Positions 27,801 through 35,338 of a stretch of 64,000 nucleotides of DNA are shown in pieces; the stretch's first letter is position 1, and the number at the start of each line of letters is the position of its first letter. Origin of the DNA: Halogranum rubrum (lineage in GTDB: Archaea; Halobacteriota; Halobacteria; Halobacteriales; Haloferacaceae); NCBI RefSeq assembly GCF_900114455.1, contig NZ_FOTC01000010.1:1-64000 (forward strand). Direction: 5' to 3'. Made by a program: the position numbers and the translations under genes. The notes beneath the pieces were generated by a model. It was not told where the DNA came from, made no database searches, and saw only the letters and a list, made by a program, of their open reading frames with translations.

Positions 27801-29069
27801 GACATCCGGTCGATCACCAGCAATTTCATCAAAGACTTCCGGTGCTGACTCAATATTTGCAATATTAGCATCGGCGCAGACGATCCCAACACTAGGCATA
27901 TGGAACTCATCAATTCCTTCCGCTTCTGCACGGCTACGAGCTTTGAGATATAAATTAAACGTAGCAAGTTGACAGGCGCGTAGATCCAAATCAACACCAT
28001 AGAGATTGTGTTTGAGTATTTTCTCTGGGATGGATTTTTTGTCTAGGTTGGGATATTCTTCACGCCAGATTCGCTCAAGAACATCAAAAGCATATAGAAG
28101 GAAGTGCCCACTACCACAAGCTGGATCAATAACTCGGATATCCTCAGGGGATTTAATTTCTGGTGTAGACTCTGGTTCTTCAGTTGGTACCAGATAAGTA
28201 CTGAAATCTGCAAGAGATGGTGATTCCGAGGTTGACGGGTCACGTGATTTTCTCTCTTCAGGAGTAAGGGATTCTTGTCTTTCAATTGTAGATATTAAGT
28301 CACCTCTAGATTCTAGATACATCTTGGAGAGACTATTGTCAGTCAGCATCCTCACCACCCAGTGGGGAGTGTAAAATTGGTTAGCCGCAGGCACGTCTTC
28401 TGGGTCCAGACCTTGATAGTCTCCTTTTCGGCGCAGTTCTTCTAGCTTAGATGAATTATAATATTCATAAATCCAACCAAGAACATCGTCAGCACGCCAG
28501 ACTTCTTCGGGTACCTTATCGAGCTTCCGACAAAGTTCCTCGAATATATCTACATCAGGTTCAATGATACTGTAGGGAGAATCTGCATCAAACAAGATCT
28601 CAATTTCGTTCGCAAGGTTGTCGCACACCTTATTGTAAGCTTCAATTTTTGCCTCATCAGGACTAAGGTATTTCTCATTCTCAAGTTTCTCCGCAGCAGG
28701 AGTAGTTCCGGAAGCTCCAAATTGAGTCACTGGTCGATCGATGAATCCTCGCACTTCCATACATCGAATAGCAGTAAGCCGATTGATTATCGTATATCCG
28801 ACCCCCATCACATACCGCTCAAACTTCTCCTCCCACGTACCATCATCGTCCTCTCGCTCCACGGCCTTTTCGAGATCTCTTCGCTTAGTCTTGACTTCTC
28901 CAGAGAGCTCATCACCCCCATCGGCACTATTTAGCTCGTACGCGTGCTCAAGTTGATATTGGATGTCTGATTCGACGATTTCACGCAATTCAGTAACAAC
29001 TTTCTCTAGATGCTCGCGTTCTGGTTTATCTAGTTGAGCCTTCGTCAAAGGAGTAGATTGATTCGACAT
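24840..29069 (-). CDS. pglX: BREX adenine-specific DNA methyltransferase PglX
   Basis: 1409 residues, within the usual PglX size range. S-adenosylmethionine motif I is VIDPACGSGHFLLYA (about 313-327) and catalytic motif IV is DVALMNPPYGSGNR (NPPY at 516-519), diagnostic for N6-adenine methylation. A helical N-terminal domain of about 300 residues contains the EDVPAANQFYTPHWVV segment typical of PglX, and a long C-terminal region probably recognises the target sequence. In BREX systems PglX marks host DNA at a short non-palindromic site. The gene is clearly more AT-rich in third codon positions than the flanking helicase and the brxA-pglZ operon, which suggests a separate or recent acquisition. 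It is transcribed divergently from the brxA operon. Confidence 0.9.
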   Translation of the reverse strand: MSNQSTPLTKAQLDKPEREHLEKVVTELREIVESDIQYQLEHAYELNSADGGDELSGEVKTKRRDLEKAVEREDDDGTWEEKFERYVMGVGYTIINRLTAIRCMEVRGFIDRPVTQFGASGTTPAAEKLENEKYLSPDEAKIEAYNKVCDNLANEIEILFDADSPYSIIEPDVDIFEELCRKLDKVPEEVWRADDVLGWIYEYYNSSKLEELRRKGDYQGLDPEDVPAANQFYTPHWVVRMLTDNSLSKMYLESRGDLISTIERQESLTPEERKSRDPSTSESPSLADFSTYLVPTEEPESTPEIKSPEDIRVIDPACGSGHFLLYAFDVLERIWREEYPNLDKKSIPEKILKHNLYGVDLDLRACQLATFNLYLKARSRAEAEGIDEFHMPSVGIVCADANIANIESAPEVFDEIAGDRPDVRAALEEILDAFEEVHGLGSLLDVRGTLKEEFTTKEQPTIQESIDGPGSLTTFLENLHSKVANRRSGDSFIARDLKSFLRTLVILSQDYDVALMNPPYGSGNRMPDEVHNYVEDHYKYKPEFYINFFEVCENIVRDNGRIGMIVPRTFMFKRTFEDFREDFIGDRGSFDFLAEYGIGVLDKATVRTAGTVVRTKQAQDATADFYRLHDVKKGEKESKFTESAFSQSNGDSEIQRRYRRDINEFSMVPGAPLSYWVPKEIRSIYKLDTSFDASNARTDQKSLGAVKQGLATANNARYLRQFWETSGDGWVPFAKGGSDAWILPRVTRNVWWGENGKDVKRYDGSYPRSEEYYFSNALTYTNIKEGGKRFGYLHESSIFGTAGQAFLPDRAIWEALAYSNSNLATYLMLTLTTGRHWQVGEVSKIPWDTELEQVDRLGDLAREILGLLLTLRENDFISPYYTGPLLLNLLGHEEPLYAEDHPHRALKEEITISQPTVSSNSPSIPELGVSAAKFESKIEKEIHQKANQIDDLLFNHFGINKNRREEILREIALRTNEDPRESSDFDPEAITEPGDNFEELIKDLLLHIVLKIVREDDDGIVPLSTEDSLETPLISRVEDEFVQIFGEKAEDRLAEVDQVLGERQPDEGAYPNVKSWLKTNLFEYHLKKFSNRPILWRLTTKRLVSDPSVEGFACLIDYHQLDSGVFDRIESRYLEPLKAEYRDRRNVADQRRTDNNLTTTEQAEAAEDYERYESALAQISEFQEAALELGSPHSPERDEDVALLADELKPQVVEFRKRTTERLETLDKLVKEMDREDVEDHFSPTFLERVNENRDEWLDALKELETACKAYSQQSDETAEAHLYDLFPYFNDLVGSTHYGSNGIFFMNYYFSKGESFLDAGEPRKGLEGEARLLAELAAETDNDVELGEEIMVRCNELSKALPSEWQERALEEVLSSGYSPVKNHGVVINIRPLAEQKIVPEVVEDKVL

Positions 29070-29203
29070 GATATCCGTTGCTCTAGTTCCTACCTCAAAA
29101 TGAACCTACATCAAACTTCCCACCTGCTACATCATCTCCCGATTTGGCCCTATTGTCTCCCGAAGTCAGTCTCATGAGCAACTGAAAGCTAATTATAGAA
29201 AAT

Positions 29204-29818
29204 TTAAACCAATAATTCATCCTGTAGTTTTTCGAATTCATCGTGGGCAACCTGCTCTGTATTTATTCCTGTGAATACTACCTTTCGGGAAGAAAAGATT
29301 AAAATCGTGCAACTACTTCCATCAGGCCGGTAAACTAAACCCGGGAATTGCTCTGGCTCGTATTCTGTTTTTTCCATCCCGAGAAGAATACAAACATTAT
29401 TCAAATCAAGCGGTCCTTCAGTATCAAGTTCTGCTGTAAAAACGATGTTTTGTATACTAAGTGGTTTCAAAACTTCAGAATCGGTAGGGAACCGATCAGA
29501 AAGGATTCCCAGACTGCGAAGAGAATTAAATAGATGGTGTTTCGCTGTCTCTAAATCATCGTACGAATTTGCGCCCGTGAATATATAAACACCAGTTCGA
29601 GTGAGAATCCCTCTGGTATTAGATTCAGAAAATCGGATCAGTAATCGATCTCCGTTCTTTTTACTATGTTCTACTTCCGACACCATACTAAGAGCCCGTA
29701 GATCTTTAGACAATGTTGCTAATTCAAGCTCTAAGTCAAATTTCCCAGATGCAACGATGTTTGCAATCGAAAGCATGGTAGTGTATTCGTTGTAGCAGAG
29801 TAGTTGCGTGTCCCTCAT
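29204..29818 (-). CDS. Divergent TATA-binding protein (TBP) paralogue in the BREX locus
   Basis: 204 residues built as two TBP repeats. Repeat 1 (about 16-105) begins LSIANIVASGKFDLELELA and ends in RTGVYIFTGANSYDDLETA. Repeat 2 (about 118-200) has LSIQNIVFTAELD, LDLNNVCILLGMEKTEYEPE, QFPGLVYR, LIFSSRKVVFTG and the EKLQDEL helix, a near-canonical TBP half. Repeat 1 lacks the EQFPGL(V/I)Y element that places DNA-bending phenylalanines, so it is degenerate. Haloarchaea carry several TBPs; this one is unusually divergent and sits between pglX and brxA, in AT-rich DNA. It may direct or modulate transcription of the BREX genes or of an infecting phage. The internal Met at 29776 is an alternative start. 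Confidence 0.8.
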   Translation of the reverse strand: MRDTQLLCYNEYTTMLSIANIVASGKFDLELELATLSKDLRALSMVSEVEHSKKNGDRLLIRFSESNTRGILTRTGVYIFTGANSYDDLETAKHHLFNSLRSLGILSDRFPTDSEVLKPLSIQNIVFTAELDTEGPLDLNNVCILLGMEKTEYEPEQFPGLVYRPDGSSCTILIFSSRKVVFTGINTEQVAHDEFEKLQDELLV

Positions 29819-30177
29819 ATACTACTCGGTGGGAGAGGCTTGATACCTCAGCCACATCTTGGATTCACTAATTCCGAGATCCATGACCGACCCAAAGCCA
29901 GGGAATGAACTCCAGATACTCCGAAGTGCCTCCATTAGGTTTATCAGTGTTGTGCGCAACACGTTAATTGACGCTTCGCTTTGGAGGGCCGAAGCGTCAG
30001 CGGGGACCAATTCAGGGCGGCACTACGGCTGGAAATTCCAGCCGTGGTCCTTTCCTATTACGCAGATTAGGGTTTCGGAATATCGGGGATAGATTGACCA
30101 ATTTCATATAGTTCCCCGCAATGACTCCCAAATCTCCCACAAGAACTTCTAAGTAGATACCACAGTCTCGTCATAGT
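29819..30177. other. Divergent BREX intergenic region with strong hairpins
   Basis: About 360 bases between the TBP-like gene and brxA. A 62-codon frame on the minus strand (29822-30010, TTG start) spans the hairpins and is not convincing. Three inverted repeats lie within 100 bases (listed separately). A weak CTTCTAAG element at 30146-30153 lies 25-32 bases before the brxA start. The clustered hairpins could be the end of a decayed insertion sequence, a structured RNA or a set of operators. Confidence 0.45.
29947..30045. repeat. Cluster of three hairpin-forming inverted repeats
   Basis: Repeat A: GTGTTG/CAACAC (29947-29952, 29957-29962) with a four-base loop. Repeat B: TGACGCTTCG/CGAAGCGTCA (29969-29978, 29990-29999), perfect 10-base arms with an 11-base loop. 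Repeat C: ACGGCTGGAA/TTCCAGCCGT (30025-30034, 30036-30045), perfect arms around a single A. Strong adjacent stems of this kind occur at the ends of IS200/IS605-type elements and their guide RNAs; no transposase or TnpB remnant is visible here. Confidence 0.6.
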
Positions 30178-31017
30178 ATGGCTACAGGTCGAAACGGGGA
30201 ATTAGATTCATGGCTTCCATCTCTCGTTGGGAAGTTCCCCGAATCGAAAATCACGATGGCTTTGACTCGGTGTGGTCTCCAGACCGAGAGAACGCACGAG
30301 ATCTCCTCTCTCTACGCGGACGAGCTCGATTGGACTTCGGTGAAAGAGATATGGTACGACGAACGCGTGGCGAATCGGAGTAGTCGAAATAGTTCGAAAT
30401 CCCTGCTCATCGCAATTCGAGCACGTCTCCAATCAGCCGGAGACGGACTCCCATCAGTCCCGCAACTCCCAGCGATTCTGGATCAGTGTCGAAACGAACG
30501 CGACCAAGCACAGGTCCTCTTCCTCTATCTCATCAACCACGATGGACTGGCCCGTTATGTCGTTCACGAGTATCTCCGCCGACTGATGAAGCAAGGACCT
30601 TCTATGCTTGACTTTGAGATGGACACCGTTCTTAGCATACTCGACGAGTTCCGTGACAAAGCTGGTGAACCACTAGACTACTCTGAGTCGACCCAAAAGC
30701 GATGGGTACAGGGATTCCGGTCTGCACTCCGGGATATCGGTGTCCTCGAAGGGAAAACCGAGACATCAGGTCAACCGCCGAAGGTTGGCGATGTACCTCT
30801 CCAGGTCGCGGCCTACTACTCCTGGGCACAGAACGGCGACGAATGGCTCACGAAGCCGATTGGCTGGCTCTATCTGTTCCAGTCCGAAGAGTACTGGGAA
30901 CCGCAGAGCAAGCGGCTGGCCGGATATGAGGGTTGGACGCACCACGAAGCTCGGAGTCGCGTCTGGTTCGAACCCGTCGACGACTTCTACACGAATCTCG
31001 CGGAGGGGTCGGCATGA
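30178..31017 (+). CDS. brxA: BREX protein BrxA
   Basis: 279 residues. The region VLFLYLINHDGLARYVVHEYLRRL (about 116-139) and the following helical stretch with STQKRWVQGFRSALRDIGVL match the DUF1819/BrxA family, a small helical protein shown to bind DNA in bacterial BREX. It is somewhat longer than bacterial BrxA (about 200 residues) because of a C-terminal extension rich in Trp and Tyr. It is the first gene of the plus-strand BREX operon, and its stop overlaps the brxC start (ATGA at 31014-31017). It is required for exclusion in studied systems; here the function is by family and context. Confidence 0.78.
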   Translation: MATGRNGELDSWLPSLVGKFPESKITMALTRCGLQTERTHEISSLYADELDWTSVKEIWYDERVANRSSRNSSKSLLIAIRARLQSAGDGLPSVPQLPAILDQCRNERDQAQVLFLYLINHDGLARYVVHEYLRRLMKQGPSMLDFEMDTVLSILDEFRDKAGEPLDYSESTQKRWVQGFRSALRDIGVLEGKTETSGQPPKVGDVPLQVAAYYSWAQNGDEWLTKPIGWLYLFQSEEYWEPQSKRLAGYEGWTHHEARSRVWFEPVDDFYTNLAEGSA

Positions 31018-34000
31018 CTTCCATGAAGGACCTGTTCGAGAAGCAGGACGCGACCTTCGAGGAATCAATTCGCATCGACCGGAAGTTCGAGGAGGACGAA
31101 GACAGAGCCGCTCATCGCGACCAGCTCTACCGCCACTACCTCGACACCTACCACATCACAAAAGCTTCAGAAAACTATCTCAAGGACTTCTTCACTCGAA
31201 TCCACGGCCACGACGAAGAGATGCGGAAGGGAGCCAATCACTGGCTCTACGGGTACTACGGGAGCGGGAAGAGTCACCTGCTGACTGTCCTCAACCTCCT
31301 CACAGCCTCTGCAGATCTCGAAGAGGAGGACAGAGAGGAGGTCTGGAATCGGCTGGATTCGGATGGTTCCTACACCGAACTCTTCGAGACGTGGTCCTCG
31401 ATGCTCGACGAGTACCGTCTCGTCCCCCTCCCGATCAACCTCCTGAAGTACCAGAGCGTCCGGGAGCAGAGCTTCAGTGAGATCATCCTCCAAGCAGTCT
31501 ATCAGGCACGAGGCCTCTCGAACCGACTTGACGTTGCATTCTTCGAGGAGTGGTACCAGAATCAGGGAACGTGGGGCCAGCGCGATGACCTCACGAAAGA
31601 GATCCTCCAAGCCGAAGACGTTCCCAACGCGGATCAGTATTCGTGGGACGACGTCCAACAGTACCGAATCCTTTCTGACCTCGTCCTGGAGGAACTCGTC
31701 GAACGAGAGACGGGCACCGCAGATGGGTTGGCAGACATCCAACGGCAGGATATCGGGCAGCGGATGGCTGTCGAAGCCGTCGAGGCGTATCGACAAGAAC
31801 TCGAAGCGAAGTCGGAGAAACCAGTCAAGATCGTCCTCCTCGTCGACGAGGTGACGCTGTTCATTGGTGGAAACTACCAGCGTCTCTCGGAACTCAACGC
31901 ACTCGCGGAGAGTATCGATACGATCGGCGATGGAGACATCCAGATGGTCGCGACGGCGCAGTCCGAAATCGAGGACGTCCGACCGGGACTTGCCGCGAAG
32001 CAACTCGACTTCGGGATTCTCAAGGATCGGTTCCCACACCAGTACCACCTGCCAAGTCATCACGTCGGGGAAATCGTCCAGCGTCGCCTTCTCGAGAAAA
32101 CCGAAAAGGGCGTAGACTGGGTTGAGTCAGAAGCACTAACGGCGCGGGTGCATCCGACCTCCACGTTCGTCTACTCAGAGGTTGGACAGAACACAGAGCC
32201 GCCTCTCAATCGAGTAGACGAAGACAAGTTCGTAAAGTTCTATCCGCTCCTACCTTATCAGCCGGCGCTCTTCCTAGAGATTCTCTCGAATCTTCGGAAC
32301 GAGTTGGCCGACTCGACGAAGTCGATCTTCTCAGGAACAGCGAGAGCAATTCTCGCCATCGTCGCCGGACTCCGGGACCGCTGGATGCGCGACGAGAAGA
32401 AAGACGAGCTGTCCCTCATCAGTCTCGTCGACTTCTATGACCTGATTCAATACGAACTCGAGGACATCATCCCCAACGAGATCGAAGTTCTAGAAGAGAT
32501 TGAAGACGACGAGGACACGACTGAATTCGACCTCAAGGTCGCAAAAGCAGTCTTGCTCCTCTCGTACGTGCCCGATTCAGTCCCACAGAACGACGCCAAC
32601 ATCGCGGTTGCGGTGATGGACGACCTCAACGGCCAGCCGCGGACGACTGTCCGAAACCAAGTCCAGAATTCACTGGAGAACCTCGACAAGTACATCAGAC
32701 CAAACACGGCCGAGGACGGGCCTCTACTCCGAATCACGGATCGAGAGGAACGAGAGATCATCGAAGAGGCACGCAAAAACCGCGAGAACCCAGATTGGGA
32801 CGAGATTATCGCCGCTCTCGACAACGAACTTTGGGCAGACATCCGTCCTCGCCTGAACCTGCCAACGTCGGTTCCCTACGGCGGGGACGGCGACAACTAC
32901 CCCATCTCGTACAGCTTCTCCATCGATGGGCAATCACTAGATGGGGCTGACGAGCACGAGAGTGCGCTCGAAGCATCCGTTGTTATCCGAGGAGTGCGAC
33001 CTGATATCGACTCCAAGAAAATCAACGAGGGAACCATCTACTGGTCGGTCAAGCAGGATGGACTGGATGATCTCCGAAGCCAGCTCATCGAATGGTGGTC
33101 GTTCCACAAAGCCACGGCCGAGACGGAGACGCCTGATACGATAGCCCGAGACGTCGACGATGCAGCAGAGAGGGTAAAGAGTAAACTCGCGAGCGCACTC
33201 AAGGATGGCTCGTTCAAGGTCGAATCTCAGGAACCACGTGGACTAGAGTCTGCGGTCAAAGAGTGCATCAACCGTGCTTATCCCTCGTTCTTCCACCCCG
33301 TCATGCTTGAGGTGGACCAGAGCTACCTGACAGAGCTTAAGCGGCTCAGCGACGACGAGGAGTATCCAGAGTGGGCACAGAAAATCGATGTCCCGAGACC
33401 AGATGCGGAGGTGTCTACGATGGGGACGATTGCGAAAGAGGTTCGAGGCGCTGTCGGTCGAACGCTAGTCGCCCATGACAACGAGATGGGGCTGCCAGCG
33501 CTCTTCGAGAAAATCACGGAGGAGACGCCGTTCTATGGAGAAGTTAAACCCGCAGTAACGGCGGTCCTCTGGGGGCTGTGTCGAGCCGGAGAGTTCCGTC
33601 CCGTAGCAGAAGACGGAGAAGCTCTTGCTGCGGATGAATTGCTAACGCTCTCACAGCAGATGGAAATCAAGTTGCGCACGGCACCGTCGTCCACGTCGCT
33701 CAAAGAGCAGTTCATCGATGCTGGAATCATCGAACCGATTCAGACGGTCGACGAGGGAATTGTTGCCCTCGAAGAACTGAACGAGTCGATAAAGAGACGA
33801 GCACGAACGCTAACAGAGACGACAGAAGTCAGTACAGAGACTGAACTGGAGAACGATGCGCTCATCTCTCTGGTAGCGGCGTTCAGTAATACCCTCTCCG
33901 AACTGGCGGATGCTGCAGAATCTCGCGCCGAAGCAATCACTGCAGACGATACGGATTGGGAGGACGTAATCGACCAGGTGGCGAGTGACGAAGAATGGAT

Positions 34001-34715
34001 ATCTGCAGTGGAAGAGCGATGGGAATCCAGAGAACCTTACCTGTTACAACTCGACGGTCTGCTACGGTTCAGCGAACTGGAGATTGAATGGCTTAGCCAA
34101 TCGTTCTACGACGCACTGAACCAACTAACCCAACAACTCAACGAAGAATCTGGTCGGGAGTGGTGGACACAGGAAGGATGGCAGTCCTTTGATCAGTCAC
34201 TGGACGCTCGGTTGACTGCTATCGCGGCACTTGAAGAGGATTGGTCAGCTCAGGTAGCGGAGACCGACGCGAAATCACTAGCGACAGACCTCGAGGGGCA
34301 TCAATGGCTGATTCCGCCGTTACAGCTTCCAGAGCATAGCGTTCATGATGGATTTCAGTCCGGATATCTCCGCCCACTACGGCACTTCAGGGATACCCAT
34401 GATGATATCCAAGCCTGCGTTAGTGCGCTAACGAACCGAGAGCCTGGAACCCATGATGAGCGCGCGTTGAAACGAGCACTCGGGACGGTATCCTCGACGA
34501 CGGATTGGGACAGCCTTACTGAAGACCGAGTTGACACATATCGAGAAAAGCACGAGACAGTAGAACAGCTAGTCGGTGGAACTCGACCCGACGAAATTGA
34601 AGGGGTAGGAGTGCTGTTCGGCGATGAGTCTGCACTCAAGGGACAATTTGAGCGTATCGTGAAGTCGAGGAAGCCGACGATCGAGCAGGTCGATGGAGGT
34701 GTGGTTATCAAATGA
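31014..34715 (+). CDS. brxC: BREX P-loop ATPase BrxC/PglY, first copy
   Basis: 1233 residues from the ATG at 31014, which overlaps the brxA stop by four bases. An upstream in-frame start at 30933 would overlap brxA by 85 bases and is rejected. The N-terminus (MTSMKDLFEKQDATFEESIR) is typical of BrxC, followed by Walker A in LYGYYGSGKSHLL (78-90) and a Walker B in KIVLLVDEVTLFIGGNYQ near residue 280. The long C-terminal half is helical with predicted coiled coils. BrxC/PglY is the large AAA-like ATPase present in all BREX types. It is followed by brxB with a four-base overlap. A second homologue lies two genes downstream. Confidence 0.86.
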   Translation: MTSMKDLFEKQDATFEESIRIDRKFEEDEDRAAHRDQLYRHYLDTYHITKASENYLKDFFTRIHGHDEEMRKGANHWLYGYYGSGKSHLLTVLNLLTASADLEEEDREEVWNRLDSDGSYTELFETWSSMLDEYRLVPLPINLLKYQSVREQSFSEIILQAVYQARGLSNRLDVAFFEEWYQNQGTWGQRDDLTKEILQAEDVPNADQYSWDDVQQYRILSDLVLEELVERETGTADGLADIQRQDIGQRMAVEAVEAYRQELEAKSEKPVKIVLLVDEVTLFIGGNYQRLSELNALAESIDTIGDGDIQMVATAQSEIEDVRPGLAAKQLDFGILKDRFPHQYHLPSHHVGEIVQRRLLEKTEKGVDWVESEALTARVHPTSTFVYSEVGQNTEPPLNRVDEDKFVKFYPLLPYQPALFLEILSNLRNELADSTKSIFSGTARAILAIVAGLRDRWMRDEKKDELSLISLVDFYDLIQYELEDIIPNEIEVLEEIEDDEDTTEFDLKVAKAVLLLSYVPDSVPQNDANIAVAVMDDLNGQPRTTVRNQVQNSLENLDKYIRPNTAEDGPLLRITDREEREIIEEARKNRENPDWDEIIAALDNELWADIRPRLNLPTSVPYGGDGDNYPISYSFSIDGQSLDGADEHESALEASVVIRGVRPDIDSKKINEGTIYWSVKQDGLDDLRSQLIEWWSFHKATAETETPDTIARDVDDAAERVKSKLASALKDGSFKVESQEPRGLESAVKECINRAYPSFFHPVMLEVDQSYLTELKRLSDDEEYPEWAQKIDVPRPDAEVSTMGTIAKEVRGAVGRTLVAHDNEMGLPALFEKITEETPFYGEVKPAVTAVLWGLCRAGEFRPVAEDGEALAADELLTLSQQMEIKLRTAPSSTSLKEQFIDAGIIEPIQTVDEGIVALEELNESIKRRARTLTETTEVSTETELENDALISLVAAFSNTLSELADAAESRAEAITADDTDWEDVIDQVASDEEWISAVEERWESREPYLLQLDGLLRFSELEIEWLSQSFYDALNQLTQQLNEESGREWWTQEGWQSFDQSLDARLTAIAALEEDWSAQVAETDAKSLATDLEGHQWLIPPLQLPEHSVHDGFQSGYLRPLRHFRDTHDDIQACVSALTNREPGTHDERALKRALGTVSSTTDWDSLTEDRVDTYREKHETVEQLVGGTRPDEIEGVGVLFGDESALKGQFERIVKSRKPTIEQVDGGVVIK

Positions 34716-35338
34716 CGTCGACGCGAAACCCGCTCAAGAGATTCACCAAAGAGTTGGTCGACTTCGCAAGTGGCGAACGACGGGGAATTCGAAATCCCTT
34801 CGTCATGGTTCCGGTCGAACCATCCGTTGAACATCGCGTGACCGAACGGTTGATTCGATGGGCGGATCCCGAGACACCAGATACACTGACAAACTGGGTT
34901 GACGTCGAGGATCAGGCCGGCAACGAACTCAAAGTCGAGTGTGTTCGGCTAGACCATCTGATGCCTGAAACGCACGTTTTCGAGACCACCCTCGACCTCG
35001 GGCCGCTTGAGCGAACCACCACCAAAGCAGTGACGGAGACGCTCGAAACGAGTCTTGCTGACGAACTCATCGGGAAACTCGTCGATGAACAACTCAAAGG
35101 TGAGAATGCGCAGCAACATATCCTCCTGCTGCTGAACCTCGGAAGCCTCTATCCGTTCACCCGCGCCTCAGAGCTGCTCGATGAGATGGATCGCCGAAAC
35201 GTGAATTCCACAATCGGAATCCCGTTCCCTGGTCGGATCAGAGGAGGGAAATTGAGCTTCTTCAACGAGGACGCACGCCACTACTACCCAGCCCACCGAA
35301 TTGACGAGAAAATCACTGAGGTGTATCTCGATGACTGA
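34712..35338 (+). CDS. brxB: BREX protein BrxB (DUF1788)
   Basis: 208 residues. The conserved BrxB features are the segment HILLLLNLGSLYPFTRASEL (about 133-152) and, near the C-terminus, IPFPGRIRGGKLSFFNEDAR followed by HYYPAHRI, corresponding to the DUF1788 block P-G-x-x-x-L-x-F...Y-x-A. The molecular role of BrxB is not established; it is essential in type 1 BREX. Start and stop overlap brxC (four bases) and the second brxC-like gene (eight bases), so the operon is translationally coupled throughout. Confidence 0.82.
   Translation: MTSTRNPLKRFTKELVDFASGERRGIRNPFVMVPVEPSVEHRVTERLIRWADPETPDTLTNWVDVEDQAGNELKVECVRLDHLMPETHVFETTLDLGPLERTTTKAVTETLETSLADELIGKLVDEQLKGENAQQHILLLLNLGSLYPFTRASELLDEMDRRNVNSTIGIPFPGRIRGGKLSFFNEDARHYYPAHRIDEKITEVYLDD

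Noticed and set aside
29822-30010. 62-codon minus-strand frame before the TBP-like gene
   Set aside because: TTG start, and most of its first half is the hairpin arms; composition does not look coding.
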